A DNA stretch of 61,768 nt, taken from the NCBI GenBank assembly GCA_958430865.1, contig CAUDNR010004556.1, positions 42,358 to 104,125 of the forward strand, given 5' to 3'. Origin of the DNA: Entrophospora sp. SA101 (Eukaryota; Glomeromycota; Glomeromycetes; Entrophosporales; Entrophosporaceae). The notes below the pieces were generated by a model, which saw nothing but the letters and a program-made list of their open reading frames with translations, was not told the DNA's origin and did no database searches. Below, piece after piece: positions 13,301-24,400 of this stretch (its first letter is position 1; each line of letters opens with the position of its first letter). The translations under genes were made by a program, and so were the position numbers.

Positions 13301-14506
13301 ATAAATGCATTTCCACTTTGTGTAATTGATGTAAATTTAGCAGCCTCGTCAGAATTTTTGCTGAAATTGTTATTATTATTATTGATTTCACCAACGCTAC
13401 TGCTGCTGCTATTAATATAATTGCTACTGCTGGTGGCACTGCTACTAATACTGGTACTAGTACTATTAATATTATCATAATTACTGTTATTATTATTATC
13501 AAAGAATTTTTGAATTTCAGATAAAGAGGTATCGACACTATCAGCCAAATTTGTTATAAAGTCTCGATTGAAACAGGGTTGAACCTCTACTTGACGTTCA
13601 AGATAGAGTTCTTTTGTACTAGATTTAGATCTTTTATCCCATTTTTTTAAAATTTTCCTAAATCCTGTAGCATTTATCTCTATGAATTGCTAGGGGGAAA
13701 AAAAAAAACCAAAAAATTAAGGTGAATAAACGAATGAAAATTCTGCTAACAATGATAAATCACAATATATATATATGTATAACAATTTTAATTAGTTACA
13801 TGTAATTTATTCAAATCTTGACGAAATTGTTGGTAGGCTTCGGTTAATATAAATATTGAAGATGAACTGACAAATGATCGTTTTTCTTTATTTAATAGAA
13901 TTCTTTTTTTATCATTCAAGGTTCTTAGCCTAACTTTGAATTCATTTTCTTTTTGTAAATAAAAAGTATTCACCTAATAAAATAATTATTAAATATATAT
14001 AGAAATTTTTTTAATTGGAGTTTGATAATGATTATGTAGTTTCTTTAATGATAATTAATTATTATAATAAAATATACTCACAATCTCAAGTTCACGTTCA
14101 AGCTTAAAAAAGAAAGCTGCCTTTTGTTGTTGTAAAAATTTTGGGTAATCATCAGATATAGATAGGGTAGAATTATCAACAGATGATAATGTTAAAAAGG
14201 ATGATGATGATGATGATGATGGATCATTGGAATTATTATTTCTTGGGATTGTTCTCTCGTTGTTTTGAGAGGTTTTTTGAAAACTATTAATGATTTTTTT
14301 TAAAGCTTTATAATTAACATAATGAGCAGACCATTCTCTTGTTTGTTGATGAAGAAGTTGTTTTCCAAACTAATAATAAAATTAATTTTAGATAAATACT
14401 GCGGAAAATGTCATTATAAAACTGCGATTTTTAACATGGATCATCAAAATATTTTTAAATATTCATTCATCAATTCATTCACATATTGATTAATCATTAC
14501 CTTCAT
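10346..14506 (-). CDS. PHO81: PHO81-type SPX / ankyrin / GDPD-like phosphate-signalling protein
   Basis: Seven coding exons, all GT..AG and in phase: 14506-14501, 14369-14082, 13973-13800, 13689-11248, 11161-10924, 10834-10620, 10504-10346. They total 1173 residues, close to yeast Pho81. The first coding exon is only ATGAAG; joining it to exon 2 gives MKFGKQL, the canonical SPX start. The SPX domain spans residues 1 to about 200 and includes the C-terminal KILKKWDK motif that binds inositol pyrophosphates in this family. Asn/Ser linkers follow, then about seven ankyrin repeats (about 300-605), a C2-like segment (about 640-800) and a C-terminal GDPD-like region. The HRG/GEN metal-binding entry of active GDPD enzymes is not visible near LPSSIGVNLEIRYP. 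That favours Pho81 (CDK inhibitor/phosphate sensor) over catalytic Gde1. The gene is divergent from the Byr4-like gene, start to start 282 bp. Confidence 0.92.
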
Positions 14507-14788
14507 AATTTTAAAAATAATTATAACTAATTATAATTTTTTTGAAAAAATAAAAGAATGAAAAATTTAAAATTGGGGAGGAGTATTTTTAAAAAATTTT
14601 CTGATGCACGTACAACCTACAACCTTAACATTAATCTATCTATTCTATATATCAAAATGTAAAGTCATGTGGTACCACTAAAAATGAATTTTTAATTATA
14701 TGTAACACAAAAGGAATCACATGAAAAGGGAGAAAAAAAATGTTTTATAATTTTAATTTTATATTTTTATTATTTTTTTTTTTTCAAA
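14507..14788. promoter_or_regulatory. shared divergent promoter (PHO81-like / Byr4-like)
   Basis: The 282 bp between the two start codons must carry both 5' regions. It is A/T-rich with poly-A/T tracts. No certain Pho4-type CACGTG site is present; a GCACGT stretch near 14605 is the closest thing. Confidence 0.45.
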
Positions 14789-15725
14789 ATGGATAAAATC
14801 ACAAATGAAAAAAAATCAAAAGGTAATAATAAAAACATGTGTTATAAAGAAATAATAAAATTTATTAATTAAATATTAATGAAAAACAGTTGTTGGTGAA
14901 ATGGTATATAATCCCAAACTACAAAGATGGGAAGGAAATGAATCAGTTTTAAAGGATTTTGATTCACCCAGCAAATCGTCATTTTTGACAAATGTTGACA
15001 ATTTAAAAACATCACATAATGGGAAAATAATAGTTTGTCCAAATAAAAGACGCAGCAGCAATTCAGTATTTTCATCTGAAGACGAAGAAGATCTTCTTGC
15101 AAGGTTTGATTCAGACTTTGATGACGAGGATGATGATATGAAGGAAAAAGTTGATAAATGTTTAAATAAAGAGAACAAAGATGAATCTAAACAAAAAGAT
15201 CTATGGGTGGAGTCGCAATCAAATAAAGCAATTAGTGATGATGGCAATTCATTAAGTGATTATAAAGGAAAATTATTCAATAAAATCAAAAGAAATTCAA
15301 TATCAGGTGGAAGTCATTATGAAATTGGAACAGAATTTGATGTTGCACCTGGATTTTTGTCAACCTTGTTGGCTTCTGAAAGACAGCATCGCAATGAAAT
15401 AACAAAATGGTATCCTGCTGCTGGGACTTTAAAAAATGAGCAAAGATTCGGTCTTCGTTCTCCAACTATAGAACACGGGTTTCTATACGAGATAAGAAAC
15501 ATTAAGAAGGTATTATTTTTGAAAAAATATTTGTTTAATTATTAAAATGCCAACGGTTTTGTTTTAATTTGCTAAAATCTTGTTTTCAATACATTTATTT
15601 AACAATAGAAGAGTTCAACAGGTAGTAACAATAATTCCAATAGAAATATTGAAATATGTAAAAACACAAATAATAAAAAATCTGGCAATATTTCAACATT
15701 ACCGGATCGAAAACCTTTCAAGTGA
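14789..15725 (+). CDS. BYR4: Byr4/Bfa1-like mitotic-exit (SIN) GAP subunit
   Basis: Three exons (14789-14822, 14890-15509, 15609-15725) give 256 residues in phase. The N-terminus reads VVGEMVYNPKLQRWEGNE followed by a short FDSP segment. This is the MVYNPxxxRWEGN signature of fungal Byr4/Bfa1 proteins, which with Cdc16/Bub2 form the two-component GAP for the Spg1/Tem1 GTPase at spindle poles and delay septation. An acidic, disordered middle follows. Then EFDVAPGFLSTLLASERQHR-like sequence and a TIEHGFLYEIRNIKK end correspond to the conserved C-terminal part. The basic tail (KPFK) comes from the small last exon. The gene is short against yeast Bfa1 (over 500 residues) but in range for early-diverging fungi. 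The assignment is from motif memory, without alignment. Confidence 0.7.
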
Positions 15726-16318
15726 TAATCTTGCACACATTATATATATTGTATATTTTTCATTTATTAATTATTTAATTAAATCATATTAATTGTATCA
15801 TTGTTATTATTTATTATTTATTATTTATATATATATAATTGATTTTTAAAACGGGGATGTTACCTTTTTCACATGGATATTGCCTTGTCATTGACAAGGT
15901 TCCGAATATGTGATGCTTTTCTAGTTGGAATTCTAGTACTGGGTATATTTCAAATCAGAACTAGAAAATAATTATTCAATATATCCCGGATTACATGTAT
16001 ATGTTTGATTCACAAAAAAAAAAAAAATAAGAATCTGTTTTACAAATTATTATCTGCTCGTTGTCATTGTGTCATCATCCATCTTTATATTCTCTTACAT
16101 TTTTGATAATATTTTTAAAAGAGGAAATTTAATGATATTTTTTTTTCGATAATTAATGTCGTAATTCCAAACCATGTACAAATACAAATGTATCAATATT
16201 TATTCGATTGATAATCTGGTTGCTAATTATTTTATCCATTTTATCTATTATTTATAATTCATTATTGTACAAAACTGATTGTATACAATGATATTAATTT
16301 GAAATATTGATAATACAA
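15726..16318. other. 3' flank, no gene seen
   Basis: AT-rich sequence after the Byr4-like stop. A small hairpin (CCTTGTCATTGACAAGG) lies at about 15883-15899 and may shape the transcript end, but this is not proven. Confidence 0.4.
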
Positions 16319-16436
16319 CACCCCAAACTTTGGCTTGAAAATATTGGATTTGAATTTGAATTTAATACTCTATGAAATTAATGTGAATTTGCATCGCCCC
16401 AAAAACGGGAATATAGTTTTGACAATTACAATCGCA

Positions 16437-16494
16437 ATTCACATGTGAAATTCAAATTAGCCAATCAGAATTTCATATCCAAAACACCCCACCC
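16437..16494 (+). repeat. dispersed repeat, copy 2 (partner at 7089-7145)
   Basis: Contains GAAATTCAAATTAGCCAATC and ATTTCATATCCAAAACACCC, the inverted match of 7089-7145. CACCCCAAA-type words occur at both 16319 and about 16485-16498, perhaps marking the limits of one 180 bp copy. Element class unknown. Confidence 0.6.
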
Positions 16495-16825
16495 CAAAAT
16501 TTTAATTATAATATTAATATCACCCAGCCTGATCATAAATTAAACCCAATAATTGTTGCGAGAAGCCTAAGGAACCAATAAAATTTTCAAATTTAAATAA
16601 TTAACAATTTCATTACCATCGCTGTTAAAAATAGTTACAATATGTATTGGAGATGGAAAGAAATCGAAAAATCACCCGCGATTCAAAAAGGGCTCAATTA
16701 AAGATAAGCAGCGTAACATTAATGCTTCTATTATTGATTCAAACGAAGATGAATACCCACAAAGAATATGGAACATTCCAAGCTTGTGATAAATATTATT
16801 ACTAATTTTGTAGGTATTTAATTAA

Positions 16826-16941
16826 GTATATACACAAGAATATAATAATCATCAATATCTTCAATGGATTACGTACAATAATTTAAAAGATATTAATATT
16901 GAAATAGTGCATAAAAAGATTACACAAACATATTTCTGATA
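16826..16941 (+). pseudogene. protein-kinase N-terminal relic
   Basis: A short open frame reads YTQEYNNHQYLQWITYNNLK followed by DINIEI. It matches the AM-fungal kinase leader form TQ..A..Y..LEWIPYNNLKDI that precedes the kinase Gly-loop. It ends in a stop without any kinase core. The similarity covers only about 26 residues. This is a second, much smaller kinase remnant in the window. Confidence 0.45.
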
Positions 16942-18573
16942 AATTTATTGAAAGCGAGACAGGTTAACGCAATATTTGATGTAACATTCGTAAATGAAAA
17001 GATATGTATGAAATATTGCATATGCAGCACTTTTGGTTTTGAGGTGTTGATGTCAGTTGTATCAATAAGTCAATAACCATCCATTAATATTCCACATAAC
17101 ATAGTTCTTGCAATGAAGATTGGGTCCAAATTTCTAATTTCTATGGTATCCGATAAACGCCAAACGGCCAAGGAATTATATATTATTATTATTATATGAT
17201 ATTGAATTAGTAGACTATTTATTACAATTCAAAATCTTCCTCGATCTATGAATTCAAATATTAATTTTTTTAAGATTTGTTATCGATATTAATTTTAATA
17301 TAATATAATTAATATTCCATACAAATGGTATCTATTTAAAGTTTGAAAATAATACGTGGCACTTGTCACAGTGGACTAAAAAAAGTTCCCGAATTAGATC
17401 ACGTTTTAGAAATTTTATTGGTTAAAAAAAATATAAAAAAATAAATTTATATTTAGTGCCAGAGCTTGCTTTAGTAAATAAATACACACACCATTTGGGC
17501 AAATTTACCTAAAGATGCTGGTTTTGGTGTCTTGCCTTTCATGTGTGGTGGAACTCGCTTTGACTTTTCCATATAATTGATTATCATTCCACATTAAATT
17601 TGTTTTTTGTATTTTTTGATCTCTTTCTCCATCACTTCCCTTCCTTCCACTCATTATTACTAAGATCATCCAATTCGTCCAATTCTTTCTCTTTCTCTTT
17701 TTGCTCTTCTTCTTATCATTATTATTATTATCATCCGATCCTTTCTCATTCCATCTTCGTCATCAATTTATTATTAGTATGATATATTTTTTTTAATAAA
17801 TGCTTACTTATCTTCTGCATCTATCTTTCTGTTTATCTCCATGTTGTCTTTTTCTTTTAGAAAGAAGTGACATTTTTTGATTAATGAAAGAATATATTTA
17901 AAGATTTAATATTAATTACAACTTATTAATTTATTTACGCGATTTTAATGCTACGTGATAAATTTTTTGCTTCCACTCCCTCAAATAATTATGCAATAAT
18001 AATAAAAAGATTTAATCCTTGGAATTGTAAGAGGTCTCATTATTTTGTTTCGTATGAGTAGAAGTCACATGAAGATTTTTGATGAGTATATTAGTATGCA
18101 AGTATAATAGTAATAATTACAGGTGACACGCACCAAAGTACAACAATAAATGAATGAATCACTCACGCACGCATTTTTTCTTTCCTCTTCCTCATTCACT
18201 CGTTCACTTTCCTCTTTTCCAAATCTTTTAAATAAATTTATACATATATACATATTTATACACATGCATATGTATGAATATTATTTATAAAAACGAACAT
18301 TTATCCTAAACAAGTAATAATCACTACACTTTTTTTTTTAAAAGAAAATTTCTGGTAAATATTATATATATATATTTTTTGTAAAGAATTGATCTTGGAA
18401 AAAAAATTTACATCATATTATTGTCGTTGTTTTAATCATTGATATTATTTTTTAATTTAATTTTTTATTTAATTTGATTTGATTATTTTTCCTACACTTT
18501 TTTTTTTGTTAAAAGGAATTTTTTATAAAAAATAGAAAAAAAAAATTTTTATTCTATCATTCAAATTTTGATT
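16942..18573. other. intergenic upstream of the MATH-BTB gene
   Basis: No supported gene. A T/C-rich tract at about 17600-17770 (CTCTTTCTCTTTTTGCTC-like) and several A/T homopolymers near 18320-18550 occur. The latter form the immediate 5' region of the MATH-BTB gene. Confidence 0.45.
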
Positions 18574-19893
18574 ATGAGTTTAAGGTTAAATTCACAATCT
18601 ATCGCTCCTACTACCAATAGTAATAATAATAACAATAATAACAATAATAATGCTACAAGTAATAGTAGTGGTAGTAATACCAATAGACAGGTAGCTGAAC
18701 AACCTCAACAGATTTCAAAATCACCAACAGGAGACCAATTCACCTTTACTTGGACAATAAAAAATTATCATGAAGTAGCAGATCTTTACCCAACTGGTAG
18801 ATGGTTTTACAGTGACAGTTTCATTGAACCAGGTCTATCGACACAAAAAAAATCTCTATTAATAAATAATGATAAAAGTACAGATTATTTGTGGCGTATG
18901 TGCATGTATCCAAATGGTGTATCACATCCTGATAAAAATTATATAGGTTTATTTCTAAAGGCTATTCCTACCGATCATGAAAGAGAAAATAATTCATCCG
19001 GCAGAGAAAGAACTTATGCATTCGAAGTATACAGATTAGAAACATCATCATCATCAACAACAGCATCATCGACAACAATTACAACATCAACGTTGTCATC
19101 TTCAAGTACAACAACCTCAACTCCCGTACTGCTCAAAAATGAAAAATTTTCAAAAACAAGGTTTGGTTTTGGATCTGATCAAGTTTTTGGTAGAAGGCAA
19201 TTCTTAAAATTATCCGAGATTTATCCAGATCCAATAAATAAATTTGATTTGATAGTCAGAGTCAGGATAACGAACGAAGAGAGCATTGCAATGTTGTTGG
19301 CTTTACAAGAAATACCCTATGGTGAATTTCCTTTGGCTTCACAAATACCAAAATATTTTGATGACGATCGATTTTGTGATGTTGAGTTCTCCTTCTCATG
19401 TGGTCTGACCATCAAAGCACACAAAATAATTTTAGCTTCACAGTCTAAATATTTTGAAAATATGTTAAGCGGACAATGGATAGAAGGTCGTAATAAAGTC
19501 ATTCCAATCAAAGAGATAGACTATGAGATTTTCAAATGTGTAATGTATTATTTGTATACTGGTAAACTGGAGGAGAACCTTCAGTTGGAACAATTGAAAG
19601 AAGCTTACATGAAGGCTGACATGTTGGGATTAGAAAACTTGACAAAAATCATTGCAAACAGAATTGCCGAGGATGTAAATCACGATAACTGGGATGAGAT
19701 ATTGTTGTTAGGATGGAAGATGGGCGATACGTGTCTTAAGAGTGCCAGCATGGGGTTTGTTACAAACAGGTGGGATGAATTAAAAAGCACTGTGAATATG
19801 CAAAGAGTTATCGCGTGTAACAATGTTGATTGGATTGAAGAGCTAATTGCCGAAAAAATATTTGGTGTTCATGAATATGGTCGTAATAAATAA
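18574..19893 (+). CDS. MATH-BTB (SPOP-like) Cullin-3 adaptor
   Basis: Single-exon gene of 439 residues; the ATG at 18574 is chosen because the open frame upstream offers only TTG. After an Asn-rich N-terminus, residues about 50-225 form a MATH domain (FTFTWTIKNYHEVADL, WRMCMYPNGV, then RFGFGSDQVFGRRQFLKLSE). A Ser/Thr-rich loop from a trinucleotide repeat (about 19045-19120) interrupts it. Residues about 255-365 form a BTB/POZ domain with DDRFCDVEF, KAHKIILASQSKYFENML and a YLYTG motif, followed by a BACK-like helical tail. This architecture is that of SPOP/BPM proteins, which bring substrates through MATH to Cul3 E3 ligase through BTB. Substrate unknown. BTB proteins are numerous in AM fungi. 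Confidence 0.93.
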   Translation: MSLRLNSQSIAPTTNSNNNNNNNNNNATSNSSGSNTNRQVAEQPQQISKSPTGDQFTFTWTIKNYHEVADLYPTGRWFYSDSFIEPGLSTQKKSLLINNDKSTDYLWRMCMYPNGVSHPDKNYIGLFLKAIPTDHERENNSSGRERTYAFEVYRLETSSSSTTASSTTITTSTLSSSSTTTSTPVLLKNEKFSKTRFGFGSDQVFGRRQFLKLSEIYPDPINKFDLIVRVRITNEESIAMLLALQEIPYGEFPLASQIPKYFDDDRFCDVEFSFSCGLTIKAHKIILASQSKYFENMLSGQWIEGRNKVIPIKEIDYEIFKCVMYYLYTGKLEENLQLEQLKEAYMKADMLGLENLTKIIANRIAEDVNHDNWDEILLLGWKMGDTCLKSASMGFVTNRWDELKSTVNMQRVIACNNVDWIEELIAEKIFGVHEYGRNK

Positions 19894-21490
19894 AAGAAAA
19901 GAATTGGGAGGTAAATGTGGTGGATATTTTATATATATTATAAAAATGGTTAAATTATGTGATAATTATGACAAGGATTAAGAAATATATACATTATTCA
20001 TTTAAATTGATTGATTAGATTTTTTTTTTGCAAATTTAATAATAATAACAAACAACACTACACATATAAGTAAGAATCACAAAAAGTGATTGTAATTAAT
20101 GTGATAATTTTTCTTTTCTTTTTCTTTTTTTTTAGATGTAATTATTTTCCTTTTTTTTTCTTTTTCATACTAATAATTATTATTGTTATTTGTACTTTTT
20201 ATTATTCTCTGACTATATAGATGTTACACACAAAACGAAACATGCGCATAAATAAATAATATAATACTATTAATATTGCTAGAATATATACTATCTATTA
20301 TCTCTCTCTTTCTTTATATTTACGATAATAATAATAATATTTGGGGTGGATCTCGTGACACCTTTAAAGATAGTTATTGGATCAAATGATCGCACGCACG
20401 CACGATTGGTTATTAAATGATGAATATTAATTGTATTAATTGATACAATACTATTATTTTTGAATTATCAATATTTAACTCTTTGTTCTTATTTTGTTGC
20501 GAGAATTCAATGATCCAACAATTGAGTTATCTCGAAAAATCAAAAGAATCAAAAAATAAGTCACAGTAAACGGGCGAATCAATTGATGCTTGGATGTGCT
20601 ACTGTCGGATATTTTGGTTTTTGTGAACTCACTAATGGAAAACAAGTGTACAAATGAGAATGCGCCCACTTAAATGATTCTCAAGTTCTTGAACCTATCA
20701 TCAAACATATATTTTACATAATATTTTTATTGTTTCATTTCCTTTAAGCCTTTTTTTCGGTTTAAGAAACTTACCTTTTATTATGCAATTAAAATCAAAA
20801 GATAATGCATCTATAGAATTCTAGGAAGGCCCTCTACTCATTGTCACGTAAATCTGTCATGTGGTAAGCATATTTTCACAGTTGAATGCGGTGGTAGTGT
20901 GTCTTGTGAACAGTGATTGCAAACGCATTCTGAATCGGATACTGGTTTCTGGATGCTGATATTCCATTGATACTGAAATGTGTCATGTCTTTTTGAACAT
21001 TTAGTTTAGAAACATGGAATTTCACATGCGTAGTCTTCCTCCTCAAAACCAAGGCTATGTATGTCTGTGATTAATATATTTTGGTGGCTGATACATGAGA
21101 TCGTGGCTGTGTCCCGAAGAAAAATAAAAATAAAAAAGTAAACAGGTTATCATATATCACAAAATTTTAATTATATAATGAATGAACCACTCTTTCTTCC
21201 TCTGCAATTCTACAAATTATAAAAAAAATATTTGCCGTACAACCCTAATTTGCCAGAATAAGAAAAATCGCAGATCCTTGTGAAAATACTTGGTAAGTTT
21301 TTTGTGCCATTATTTATATAAGTAGTGTAGTTGTTACACAACAAATTCATATATATTAATATATATTAATATGAAAAAAATTAAAAAAATTTATCTCTCT
21401 CTCATAAAATTCCTTTGGTCACCACTTTAAAGGTTTAAATCTCTAAAAAAAAAGAATTTTCTTTTTTTCTGTCTGGTTTTAATCCCAACC
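19894..21490. other. intergenic between MATH-BTB and vigilin-like genes
   Basis: No gene seen. A CACG tetranucleotide run occurs near 20393-20404. Pyrimidine-rich sequence and a direct repeat of ATATATTAAT (about 21352-21371) precede the vigilin-like start. Confidence 0.45.
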
Positions 21491-24400
21491 ATGTCATTAA
21501 CTGAACAAATTGCCAATAATACCAATAATATCAACTCTATTTCTACTTTGGATGGTGATGTTGGAGTTACTTTGATGTTTCCAGAAAAAATTACGGGTGA
21601 TACTAATTCAATTTTAGTAACCGATAACAGTAATATGGATGGAAAGGTTGATTTAATTACAACAACATCAAATGAGCCAAGTGATACAAATTCAACTGGC
21701 CATTCAACTGGCCACTCAACTGGCCACTCAACTGGTCATTCTACTCCTGATTTGTATGATACAAACTTTCCTAGTCTTTCATCAACTGCTTCAACTACCA
21801 CTTCTTCCTCTCCTTTTCCTACAGCTATTAATTATAGTAGCATTGTTAATAGTAACACTAACGGTGTTAGTAACGGGGTTAGTAACGGGGTTCAAGTCTA
21901 TTCTTCCACAAAAAAAAAAACAATCCTTGCTATTACCGCCACCAATGACACCACCTCTAGTTCTAATGCCATTGTTATAGAAAAGCTGGAATTGGCAGAA
22001 TCGCAACATAATAACCCTCAACAACAAAAAAGATCATCATCATCATCTGACGATAAAAATAATCAAGCGGCAGAAATTATTAGACGGGTGATGGAGAAAA
22101 CAAATACAAAAATAAAAGTTGATCCTGCTTCAAAAAGTTCTATCGTGACTTTTTTAATTGAGGGAAAAGATAAAGATGTTGCTAATGCAAAACACATTTT
22201 AACTGATAAACTTGGTCTTAAAGTAATATATGATTTTTTTTCTGTGTGCGCGTGCACATTAGAGTTATATATATATATTTGTGAATCAATGGTTTATAAT
22301 TTAACAATTTACTCAATTAGTTGATTTTTTATATTTAGGATAAAATTACTATTCAAGTGCCTGCATCAGCCCGTTCTCATTTATTAGGACCTTATGGTAC
22401 AACCATAAAATCAATTACCAATTCAACTGGTGCGCGCATCACGTTACCGCCACGTCCTAACAACCCAAAAAAGGAAATGGAAAAGTCTGAATTGGATTTC
22501 GATGAGGATGAGGAAATGATGGATGTGACAATTTTTGGTGAGATGTGTGCTGTTTGTAAAGCAAAAGTTGAAATTCAAGACATTGTAAAATCTATGGTAC
22601 ATTACAATTTATTTATTTATTTATGATTATGCTGGTTTTTTTTAATTAATTATAAAAAACTTTTTTTACTAATTGGATGATTGGTTATATAGGGTGCAAC
22701 TAAAAGAACACATTATATTAGACACATTGAAAATAAATTTTACCCATTGATTGCTGGTGCACATAATAAACGTATTAATCAAATTAGTATTGATACTAAT
22801 ACAAAAATTCATGTACCTTTTTACAACTCTACCAACCCAAACAACACATTAACCGATACAAAAAAAAATTGTATTGCTATTACTGGTGAAAAAAATTCAA
22901 TTAAGATTGCAAGTGATGTGATTGAGGATCTTTATGAAGATTTGGTAAATTGTTTTAAGCTTTTTTTCATACATTTTTTATATTTTTTTTTTGAAATCTT
23001 CATGCTCATATATATATATATTCAAAAATATATAGAAAATTAATACACATACTCTTAATGTTGACATTCCAAAACGTCAACATAGGTATCTAATCGGCCC
23101 AAAGGGTGCTAATCTTCAAGAAATACTTGAAACAACAGGTTGTACACTAGAATTACCACCAGCGACTGATCAATCAGTGAAAGTGATAATTTATGGACCA
23201 CAAAGTCAATTAGCAGGTGCCTTACAAACTGTAATCAAAAAAGCAAACTCTATACATGTTCAACTACTTGATATTACTGACCTTCATCAGACAGAAAATC
23301 TGATGAAACATTCTATTAATGTTTTGAAATATTTATGGAATAGAGGCAAATTGAAGAAAATTGAGTCAGAAACTGGTGTACAAATTGTCACTCCAAAGAT
23401 CGCATCATCATCAGAAATGGAAATGAAAAATTTGGTTATGGAGTTTGTGGGTAAAGTACCTGAAGATGTGGGAAATGCTAGAAAAGAAGTCACCGAAATA
23501 ATCAAAAATTTGGTGAGTTAAATGAATTTATTAATAATAACAAACAATTTTAAAGAGAAAATATACAAATACATACACAATCATTCACACATGTACATAT
23601 AATAGCCTCCTAATTATTTTGATGTGGTAATGATTAATCAACAATTTCATCGGCATGTAATTGGTCGTAAAGGGCAAAATTTACAACGAGTCAAAGATGC
23701 TTACGGTGTTGAAATAATAGTTCCTGATGAGAAAGAAGCCAATCCCGAGATATTGATAATTTTTGAGGGTAGAGAAGACGACAAGGAATTTTCCGATAGA
23801 AAGAAAAAAGAACTTCATATTATGGAAATAATGGAAAAAGTGAAAAATGAATTGTTAAAAGTGGAACGTGATTCGTCATCAGATTTTTCTGTTAGAACAT
23901 TAACTGTTCCTGTAAAGCATCATCGGCATATTATTGGACCTAAAGGAAGTACTTTGAATACAATTATTTATAATGACGGTAGTAATGGTGGTGGTGCATA
24001 TTCGCCTGTTTCAGTAAAATTTGGATCGTCTAAATCATCAGGTGTAAGTGATCGATCATCATCATCAAACACACAACAAATTTCAGATAATTCTATTATG
24101 GTTAAAGGACCTGCTAAAGAAGTTGAAAGAATTGTCGAAGAAATTAATGAAAAAGTAGAAGATGCTAAACGTATTGAGGTTTGTCATTACACACACACTT
24201 GTGAGGAATATTATAACTATATCATCACACCACGTACTTAATATATTTATATAAATTATTATTTTAGAATATGAAATCATTTACAGCAGAATTTACAATT
24301 CCAGCAATCTACTCCTCGCATATTATTGGTAAGGGGGGGAGCAAAATAAAATTCATCAGAGACAATTACAATGTTAGGATAGATATAGATGATAAGCATG

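Noticed and set aside
14869..15247. Minus-strand frames opposite the Byr4-like gene
   Set aside because: Antisense of a conserved, spliced coding exon.
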